Part shown: piece after piece, positions 42,623 to 48,366 of the stretch
How positions within the stretch are numbered: position 1 is the first letter of the stretch
Layout of the letters: every line of letters begins with the position of its first letter
Source: Raoultibacter timonensis
GTDB lineage: Bacteria > Actinomycetota > Coriobacteriia > Coriobacteriales > Eggerthellaceae
Reading direction: 5' to 3'
NCBI RefSeq assembly: GCF_900240215.1
Contig: NZ_LT964679.1
Location: 2,130,473-2,178,838, forward strand
Length of the DNA stretch: 48,366 bases
Program-made: the position numbers and the translations under genes
Notes under the pieces: model-generated
Database searches by the model: none
What the model was told of the DNA's origin: nothing
The model's input: only the letters and a program-made list of their open reading frames with translations

Positions 42623-43480
42623 ATGAACAGCGGATTCGACGAACTATCTCTCGCGGTGTTCACGACGCTCGCCCCCGGCGGCGTCATCGCATTCATATGC
42701 ATGGCACTCGCCATGTTCAAATCCCCCATCGGCAAACAAGAGGAAATGAAACTCAACCGCTATCTCGCCGTCCCCATCGCCGTAGCGCTCATAGGCTTCA
42801 TCGCCTCCGCAACGCATCTCGGTACACCCGCAAACGCCCTCCATGTGTTTTCGGGCATCGGCAGATCGCCTCTATCGAACGAGGTTCTTTCAGCGGTGGC
42901 ATTCCTCTTCCTCGCAGGCTCCTACTGGATGATGGCGTTCAAAGAGCGCTTCCCCAAGGCTTTGGCGCGTATCTGGATCGCCGCCGCAATAGCAGCCGGC
43001 GTTCTTTTCATCGCAATGACCTCGCTTGCCTATTCGGTAAGCACGGTCCCTACCTGGGATACCGCGTTTACGCCGGCAAACCTTGTATTCTCGGCGCTCT
43101 TAGCCGGCCCCGTCCTTGCCCTGTTCTCCATCGCCTGCGCGAACCTCGATTCTCGCGCTATGGGAATCGCGCTCGTCGCCTTGGCGGGAATCGCGCTGAC
43201 GGCAGGCTCCATCACGTTGTTCATGCACGAAGCCACGCTTTCGGGCATCGCGAACAACGAGATAACAGCCGCGCAGCTCGTTCCCGAGTACCTGGCGACC
43301 ATCTGGGCTCACGTGGCAATCGGATCCGCCGGAATCGCATGCGCCGCCGCATCGCTCAAGAAGACCGTCTCGCGCAGGGGCGTCTTCGCTTTGCGCCTGG
43401 TCGCCTGCCTGTTGGTTTTCGCCGCCGTATTCGCCACGCGGGCGGACTTCTACTTCCTCCACATGACCGTCGGGTTTTAA
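42623..43480 (+). CDS. dmsC: DMSO reductase-type membrane anchor (DmsC family)
   Basis: A 285-residue protein with eight hydrophobic segments, the number expected of the DmsC/YnfH quinol-oxidising anchor. Features matching the family are an N-terminal SLAVFTTLAPGGVIAF helix, the FISATHLG-type FIASATHLGTPANAL motif and the SWM-type SPLSNEVLSA segment. It should take electrons from menaquinol and pass them to DmsB. It starts 15 bp after the second dmsB and ends the operon, convergent with mogA. Confidence 0.88.
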   Translation: MNSGFDELSLAVFTTLAPGGVIAFICMALAMFKSPIGKQEEMKLNRYLAVPIAVALIGFIASATHLGTPANALHVFSGIGRSPLSNEVLSAVAFLFLAGSYWMMAFKERFPKALARIWIAAAIAAGVLFIAMTSLAYSVSTVPTWDTAFTPANLVFSALLAGPVLALFSIACANLDSRAMGIALVALAGIALTAGSITLFMHEATLSGIANNEITAAQLVPEYLATIWAHVAIGSAGIACAAASLKKTVSRRGVFALRLVACLLVFAAVFATRADFYFLHMTVGF

Positions 43481-43486
43481 CGGATC

Positions 43487-43525
43487 GCCGACCGCTTAAT
43501 ACGATACGGCTGCGGGGCGGTCGGC
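43487..43525. terminator. Inverted repeat between dmsC and mogA
   Basis: Perfect 8-bp arms GCCGACCG (43487-43494) and CGGTCGGC (43518-43525) lie between convergent genes. GGGGC-5-GCCCC (43514-43528) overlaps as a competing hairpin. It is a possible terminator without a T run. Confidence 0.4.
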
Positions 43526-43532
43526 CCCAGGT

Positions 43533-44015
43533 TCAGTGGCCTTCCCCGGCCATCATCGAAACGGCATGGCCGAGAGCGGGAAGCACGCCTTCCCAGTTTT
43601 CGACGGCGGCCTTCTTGCTGCCCGGCAAGTTGATGACCAGAACGCGACCGCGCTGCATGCACAACGCGCGGGACAGCATGGCGTGCGGCGTGATGGCCAG
43701 GCTGTGGGCGCGCATCGCTTCGGCGATGCCGGGAACGTTGCGATCGCACACGTCCTGCGTGGCCTCCGGCGTCACATCGCGCAACGACAGACCGCTGCCC
43801 CCGCACGTCAACACCACATCGACCTTCAGCTCATCGGCCGCCTTGACGATGGCAGCCGAAATGTCGGCCCGCTCGTCCTTCACGATCACATGGCTTGCGC
43901 ACTCCCATCCCGCATCGGCGATGCGCTGTTCAAGTGCCGCCCCTGCGGTATCTTGGCTTATGTCTCGCGTGTCGGAGCAGGTGACGATCGCAAAGCGAAC
44001 CGGTTTATCGGACAT
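43533..44015 (-). CDS. mogA: Molybdopterin adenylyltransferase (MogA/MoaB family)
   Basis: It activates molybdopterin by adenylylation before molybdate insertion. The 160-residue protein has the MoCF-binding fold motifs VVLTCGGSGLSLRDVTPEA and VLVINLPGSKKAAVEN. The ATG at 44015 is supported by AAGGAG seven bases upstream. It follows moeA on the same strand with a 99-bp gap. It serves the molybdoenzymes encoded in this window (5052-7220, 38739-41162). Confidence 0.92.
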   Translation of the reverse strand: MSDKPVRFAIVTCSDTRDISQDTAGAALEQRIADAGWECASHVIVKDERADISAAIVKAADELKVDVVLTCGGSGLSLRDVTPEATQDVCDRNVPGIAEAMRAHSLAITPHAMLSRALCMQRGRVLVINLPGSKKAAVENWEGVLPALGHAVSMMAGEGH

Positions 44016-44114
44016 AGTCGGACTCCTTCTCGTAGGATCGGGCAGGCGATTATATGCTGCGGCGGTCGGCCAGGTAGCAGCCAACTGCCGGCCGTCGCAG
44101 CTGAGGGGGCATCT

Positions 44115-45371
44115 TTACAGGCTGAGTTCCTCAGCCACATCGAGCAGCACGCATTCGACAACCGAACCCGCCGTACGGGACTCCAGCCCCTCGGGCATGA
44201 TCGCCATGCAGTTGCTGCGCTGGATAACGCCGAACAACCCTGAACTCTGGTTCTTCGCAGGAGCAACGATATATTCGCCCTCGTCGTTCTTGTAGAGCGT
44301 CGAACGCAAAAAGATTCGACGCGGATCGTTCTTCTTCACATCGCGCGAAAGCTTCGCCTTGATACGCGGGCGCTCGAAATAACGGTAACCCTGCATCTTG
44401 CGGAGCGCCGGCCGGATGATCATCTCGAAGCCGACATAGGCGGCAGCGGGATTGCCGGGCAAACCGAACACCGGCTTCCCGTCGACGATACCGAACGTCT
44501 GGGCCTTGCCGGGACGCATGTTGACCGTCGTCATCAAAAGCTCGCCCAACCGCTCGACCACCGGCTTGATGAAGTCGAAATCGCCGTTCGATGCTCCTCC
44601 GCTCGTGATGACGAAGTCATGGGTCGCGGCGGCCGTTTTCACCGCATCGGCAAGAGCGTCCTCGCTGTCTTCCACGATGGGAAGGATATCAGGGACGCCG
44701 CCGGCTGCCTGCACGCTTGCCGCAAGCGCGTAGCTGTTGGAATTGCGGATCTTTCCGCCCGTTGGCACTTCGGTGGGATCGACGAGCTCCGATCCGATGG
44801 AGATGATGGCAACGCGCGGGCGCTCGTAGGTGGTCACGCTGGTGATGCCGCAGCCCGCAAGAAACCCGATGCCCGCACAGCTTATAACCTCGCCGGCTTC
44901 GACGATGGCCTCGACGGCCTTCGCCTCTTCCCCGGCTTCGCGGATGTTCGAGCCGATCTTTGCCGGCGCTGAAAACGACACGATGCTGCCGGGCTTGCCG
45001 TCGCCCTCGACGGGTTCTACGATCTCGTACTTCACTACCGTATCGAGCGCTTCGGGGATCGGTGCGCCCGTCATGATGCGGACGCACTCGCCGCGTTCGA
45101 CCGGGCCGTCGTACCAGTCGCCTGCCGCAACTTCGGCGATAACCTTCAGCTGCACGGGATCCTGTTCGTTCGCCTGCTCGATATCGGCGGCGAACAGCGC
45201 GTATCCGTCCATGGCGGAATGCGCGAACGGCGATATGTCGATATCGCTCGCCAGGGCGTCAGCGCTCACGCGGCCGACGACATCGAGCAGAGGAACGGTT
45301 TCGGTGGGCAGCGGTTCGACATGCGAAAGCACAAGCGAACGGGCCTCTTCGAGCGAGATCATTTCCGTCAT
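44115..45371 (-). CDS. moeA: Molybdopterin molybdenumtransferase MoeA
   Basis: It inserts molybdenum into adenylylated molybdopterin. The 418-residue protein shows family motifs SPFAHSAMDGYALFAADI, RIMTGAPIPEALDTVV, VVGR-type start region, VITSGGASNGDFDFIKPV and FGLPGNPAAAYVGFE, with the normal length and four-domain layout. The ATG has AAGGA five bases upstream. A TATAAT at 45460-45465 is the likely promoter for moeA-mogA. Confidence 0.95.
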   Translation of the reverse strand: MTEMISLEEARSLVLSHVEPLPTETVPLLDVVGRVSADALASDIDISPFAHSAMDGYALFAADIEQANEQDPVQLKVIAEVAAGDWYDGPVERGECVRIMTGAPIPEALDTVVKYEIVEPVEGDGKPGSIVSFSAPAKIGSNIREAGEEAKAVEAIVEAGEVISCAGIGFLAGCGITSVTTYERPRVAIISIGSELVDPTEVPTGGKIRNSNSYALAASVQAAGGVPDILPIVEDSEDALADAVKTAAATHDFVITSGGASNGDFDFIKPVVERLGELLMTTVNMRPGKAQTFGIVDGKPVFGLPGNPAAAYVGFEMIIRPALRKMQGYRYFERPRIKAKLSRDVKKNDPRRIFLRSTLYKNDEGEYIVAPAKNQSSGLFGVIQRSNCMAIMPEGLESRTAGSVVECVLLDVAEELSL

Positions 45372-45459
45372 GTATCCTTCTCTCCCCTACGAAAACGTGA
45401 ACGGGCAAAAGCCTATTCCAGCAGATTTCCCGCCACGCGTCGAACAATGCACGTCGTCC

Positions 45460-45465
45460 ATTATA
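45460..45465 (-). promoter_or_regulatory. moeA -10 element
   Basis: A perfect TATAAT on the minus strand, 88 bp before the moeA ATG. Confidence 0.45.
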
Positions 45466-45563
45466 GCGCTAGAAGAATAAGATTAGTTGAGAGGTTTACG
45501 CAGAACTCGGAAGCGCCGCTTACGGCACTCGCGACCCGCCGAAGCAGACGAATCTCCGATGCC

Positions 45564-45872
45564 TCACGCTTCGATCGTCAGAACGTCGGCGAAGCCCGTC
45601 ACTTGAAAGACCTCGGCAACGTACTCGTTGGGATGGCGTACGACGAAGACGCCCTTGCGCGCCTCCATGGCCTTGTGGGCCTGCAAAACGACGCGCAAGC
45701 CCGCGCTCGAAACGTACTCGACGGCGGCTATGTTGAGTACGAGCGTCTCGACTCCTGCAAGCGTATCGGCATTTGCCACGATGCTCTCAAGGCTCGGCGA
45801 GGTCAACGTGTCGAGCCTTCCGTCAAGCGTCAATACCAGCGTTGCGCCCTCGCGCTGTTCGGTGATTTCCAT
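45564..45872 (-). CDS. STAS-domain anti-sigma factor antagonist
   Basis: A 102-residue RsbV/SpoIIAA-like protein. The ATG at 45872 has AAAGGA upstream. The phosphorylation-site motif is present in AVEYVSSAGLRVVLQA, where Ser in SSAG is the expected phosphoacceptor. In the partner switch the unphosphorylated form binds an RsbW-type kinase. It ends the operon with the SpoIIE-type phosphatase/kinase, 17 bp upstream, which is its likely phosphatase and perhaps kinase. No sigma factor gene is in the window. Confidence 0.92.
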   Translation of the reverse strand: MEITEQREGATLVLTLDGRLDTLTSPSLESIVANADTLAGVETLVLNIAAVEYVSSAGLRVVLQAHKAMEARKGVFVVRHPNEYVAEVFQVTGFADVLTIEA

Positions 45873-45889
45873 GCGTGCGTCCTTTCGCT

Positions 45890-48085
45890 CTAGACAAACT
45901 TCTTTACGATATGCAGTACGTTCATGCCGCCCGTTCGCTCGTAGCGAACGTCGTCGGCACGCTCCTTCACGAGCAGGATCCCGAGGCCGCCGATCCGATC
46001 GTCTGAGCCCATCCCGACCTTCTCGGGCTGAAACGACAGCGGATTGTAGGCGATTCCCCCATCGCTGATCGTCAGGTGCAGGCAGCGTGCCCGCTCGTCG
46101 ATCGCCGCCTCTACCTTCACGGGCTGTATCGGCTGCCCCTCGGGAAACCCGTAGTGCGCTATGTTGACGAACACCTCTTCGCTGATCAGCATTAGGTCGA
46201 GATACGTCCGATCCGTGCAATCCGCACGCTCGGTCAAAGGCTTCAGGAAGGCGAACAGGTCGTCGAGGTACCGATCGTCAGGCGGGAACTCCGTCGATAC
46301 GACGGGCAGGTTCCACGAGAAAGCCAGCAGGGAGATGTCGTCGGCCTGATCCACACCGTCGGCGAAGCGATCGACCGCCTCGACCGCCTGCGCAATCGCC
46401 GCCTCGGCATCTGCGCCTGCTGCCGTATGCAGCACGTCTTCGAACCGGCGGGTGCCGAACAGCTCCTGCTTGGCATCGACCGCCTCGGTGACGCCATCGG
46501 TGTACATGAGCAGCCCGTCGCCGGGCGACAGGTCGATCGTAGCGGAAGCGTACGAGACGGTATCGAGGGCGCCCATGACGAACCCGGGCGCCACGTCGAG
46601 CCATCCGCTCCGAACGCCGCGGCGCAGCCACGGGGGATTGTGCCCCGCGTTCGCGTAGGTGACGGTCCCCGTTTCGGTATCGAGGATGCAGGCGAACACC
46701 GTCACGAACAGGGAGGCCTCGTTGTGGTCGCACAGGGCTCGGTTCGCCAGCGTGAATGCGCTCCCAACATCGTTGCGGTGCAGTATCTGCTCCCTGATCT
46801 CGGTCAGCGCGCGCATCATGAAAAGCGCCGCGGGAACGCCCTTGCCCGACACGTCGGCTATCACGAACCCGACCGCATGGGGCCCCGCGTCGAACACGTC
46901 GTAGAAATCGCCGCCGACCTCTTTCGCCGTCCTCATGACGCCCGCGACATCCAGCTGATAGCGCTCGGAGAAATACGAGAAGTCGTGGGGCACGGCACCG
47001 TTCTGGATGGTGCTGGCGATATCGAGCTCGGCGGCGGTCCGTTCGCGCTCCGCCGTCGCTTCGGAGAGTTCGCCGATGTAGCGCGCCAGATCGGCGCGCA
47101 TCTTGTTGGTCGAGGCGAAAAGATCGCGCATCTCGTGGCGAGGCGCCGTCCCCTTGAGATCGACGTCGGAAACCGCGAGGCTTCCCCGGCCAGGATCGTG
47201 CGCAGCCACCTGCTCGACGAACGTGCGCGATGCCTCGGTGAGCACTTCGATCGGGCGCGTGAAGCGCTTCTCGAGCGCATGCACGACGCTGAGCAGAGGA
47301 GCGAAAACGGTCGCGGTCAACACGGCGGCCATGATGTAGATCGACCCGATCAGCTGCGCAAAATCCGCATTGGGCTCGAAAAAGCGGGGTGCATACGTGA
47401 GGCCGACGAGTACGAGGATGGCGCATGCCGCCCCGAAGGTGACGGCGAAGGTCGTCCGCTGCGAGAGGTTCATCGTCTTGCGCTGGCGGTACCGCAACCG
47501 TATCCAGGGCGGAGCCAAAGGCTCGAGCGGCAGCCGATCGAGCACGATGAGGGTCGGTATCCCCAGATACACGAGGAATATGACGTTGTTCAGCCAGCGG
47601 ATGAGGTGAATGTCGAACGCGACCATCGTATCGAGCTCAAAGGGAACGAGCAGCACGCTTACCACGATCGCATCGAGAAGCGCGAGGGCCATGAACAAGG
47701 CTACATTCGCCGACGAGTCCAGGCGGGGGAACGGGTGCTCCGACTTCCTCATCACCACGTACCAGATCAGGTACGGTACGGCGTTGTAGGCGATCTGTAT
47801 GGCGAAGTAGGCCGCCAAAAGCACGGGATCCGACTCGTACAGCATGTCGGATGCGAGATTGCCCACGGCGCACCCGAGGATGCCCGGCACGCCGAAGAAC
47901 AGCCCCAGCACCGGCCCCAACCCCGAAGCAGGCCTTACCTGGGTATCGGTATTGAAAAGCGGAATCTCCAAAAAAGCCTGGAGCACCGCGAAGTACAGCA
48001 CCGCGCACCCGACGCATGCGAGCGCCGCGTAGGCTACGCGATGCGCTTCGCTGAACCTCTCTTTCTCGTCGCTTGGCTGCATCAT
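45890..48085 (-). CDS. Membrane SpoIIE-family serine phosphatase fused to RsbW-like kinase domain
   Basis: This 731-residue protein starts at an ATG (48085) overlapping the preceding stop; a second ATG follows at once. Domains in order: N-terminal membrane region of about six to eight helices (VRPASGLGPVLGLFFG is MASE-like), a HAMP-like linker (RFTRPIEVL), a PP2C/SpoIIE phosphatase (~residues 390-600; EVGGDFYDVF, DVSGKGVPAALFM, TYANAGHNPPWL, LLMYTDGVTEA, ADDISLLAFSW), then an HATPase anti-sigma-type domain (LISEEVFVNIAHYGF, ISDGGIAYNPL, GGLGILLVKERA). It probably dephosphorylates the STAS protein encoded next in response to a membrane signal. Whether the kinase domain phosphorylates the same protein is not known. 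Confidence 0.92.
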   Translation of the reverse strand: MMQPSDEKERFSEAHRVAYAALACVGCAVLYFAVLQAFLEIPLFNTDTQVRPASGLGPVLGLFFGVPGILGCAVGNLASDMLYESDPVLLAAYFAIQIAYNAVPYLIWYVVMRKSEHPFPRLDSSANVALFMALALLDAIVVSVLLVPFELDTMVAFDIHLIRWLNNVIFLVYLGIPTLIVLDRLPLEPLAPPWIRLRYRQRKTMNLSQRTTFAVTFGAACAILVLVGLTYAPRFFEPNADFAQLIGSIYIMAAVLTATVFAPLLSVVHALEKRFTRPIEVLTEASRTFVEQVAAHDPGRGSLAVSDVDLKGTAPRHEMRDLFASTNKMRADLARYIGELSEATAERERTAAELDIASTIQNGAVPHDFSYFSERYQLDVAGVMRTAKEVGGDFYDVFDAGPHAVGFVIADVSGKGVPAALFMMRALTEIREQILHRNDVGSAFTLANRALCDHNEASLFVTVFACILDTETGTVTYANAGHNPPWLRRGVRSGWLDVAPGFVMGALDTVSYASATIDLSPGDGLLMYTDGVTEAVDAKQELFGTRRFEDVLHTAAGADAEAAIAQAVEAVDRFADGVDQADDISLLAFSWNLPVVSTEFPPDDRYLDDLFAFLKPLTERADCTDRTYLDLMLISEEVFVNIAHYGFPEGQPIQPVKVEAAIDERARCLHLTISDGGIAYNPLSFQPEKVGMGSDDRIGGLGILLVKERADDVRYERTGGMNVLHIVKKFV

Positions 48086-48366
48086 GGGCGCTCGCAGCCG
48101 CAGACCCGTTCGATGACCGAGCAGAACGAGCGGGGGCTCCACTGCCGATCGTCGACGAATATGCCGTCGAACAGGCCTTCGCCCAGATAGGAAACCGCCT
48201 CGTCTTCGCCTGTGCAGCCCCCGTAGAACACGGGAATGTCGATCGGCGCATCCGGTACGGCTTTTCGCAGCGCGCCCCTGATGGCGGCAAGGCGCGCCTC
48301 GACGTAGCCGCGCGGCGTTTTGCACGCGCGCTCCCCCATCGACCAGGCATGCTGGTAGACCACCCC
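48082..48366 (-). CDS. Triosephosphate isomerase-like protein, 5' end beyond the window
   Basis: The C-terminal 94 residues of a TIM-barrel protein of the triosephosphate isomerase family. The frame is open to the window edge. Family landmarks are VYQHAWSMGERAC (where TIM has AYEPVWAIGTG), YVEARLAAIRGAL, FYGGCTGEDEA (TIM YGGSVxxENA) and FDGIFVDDRQW (TIM DGxLVGGASL). The catalytic Glu position is Gln and the phosphate-binding loops differ, so ordinary isomerase activity is doubtful. Its stop overlaps the SpoIIE-type gene start (ATGA), linking it to that signalling operon. Only the C-terminal third is visible. Confidence 0.8.
   Translation of the reverse strand, partial: GVVYQHAWSMGERACKTPRGYVEARLAAIRGALRKAVPDAPIDIPVFYGGCTGEDEAVSYLGEGLFDGIFVDDRQWSPRSFCSVIERVCGCERP

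Noticed and set aside
1-48366. Mobile elements, CRISPR arrays, tRNA and rRNA genes
   Set aside because: Nothing with the required repeats, transposase motifs or RNA structure was seen on reading; short hairpins found are explained as terminators or operators.

Overview
The window looks like chromosome from a high-GC anaerobic actinobacterium of the Eggerthellaceae (Coriobacteriia; Eggerthella/Gordonibacter-like). This is inferred from gene content, not from a marker gene: many Tat-exported single-subunit flavoprotein reductases, molybdopterin enzymes, and membrane-spanning LuxR-family regulators, with no aerobic respiratory genes. No rRNA, tRNA, CRISPR array, phage gene or transposase was recognised. 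Both ends cut genes.

Layout. 1-23.6 kb and 36.9-43.5 kb form a respiratory-reductase region. It holds five Tat-signal flavoproteins (1-1691, 8665-10356, 13294-14922, 16703-18439, 20278-21906), a cytoplasmic-type molybdopterin enzyme with a small ferredoxin and a membrane protein (5052-8042), and a DMSO reductase-type operon dmsA-dmsB-dmsB2-dmsC (38739-43480). Each of these seven reductases sits next to one LuxR-type regulator with an N-terminal polytopic membrane domain (1839-3389, 3531-4814, 10594-12084, 15000-16529, 18678-20102, 22131-23615, 36919-38550). A vapBC toxin-antitoxin pair (12426-13066) lies between two cassettes.

23.6-36.4 kb is more house-keeping. It contains an ATGA-coupled operon on the minus strand (N-formylglutamate amidohydrolase-like enzyme, RimK-like ATP-grasp ligase, a double-psi-barrel membrane protein, FolC); nfnA-nfnB for electron bifurcation between NADH, NADPH and ferredoxin; a small membrane protein; two tandem paralogous LysR regulators with matching promoters; a CorA-type transporter; and alr followed by a family-4 uracil-DNA glycosylase.

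43.5-48.4 kb holds molybdenum cofactor genes (mogA, moeA), which fit the nearby molybdoenzymes. They are followed by a stress-type partner-switch operon: a divergent triosephosphate-isomerase paralogue, a membrane SpoIIE phosphatase fused to an RsbW-like kinase domain, and a STAS anti-sigma-antagonist.

How it fits together: the regulators plausibly sense electron acceptors at the membrane and switch on a matching reductase outside or inside the cell. NfnAB balances the reductant pool and MoeA/MogA supply cofactor. The most unusual points are the strict one-to-one regulator/reductase pairing, a 17-bp perfect inverted repeat upstream of dmsA, an exact 32-bp repeat at the 3' ends of two regulators, the ATP-grasp/amidohydrolase/double-psi-barrel operon, and the TIM paralogue whose catalytic Glu position is Gln.
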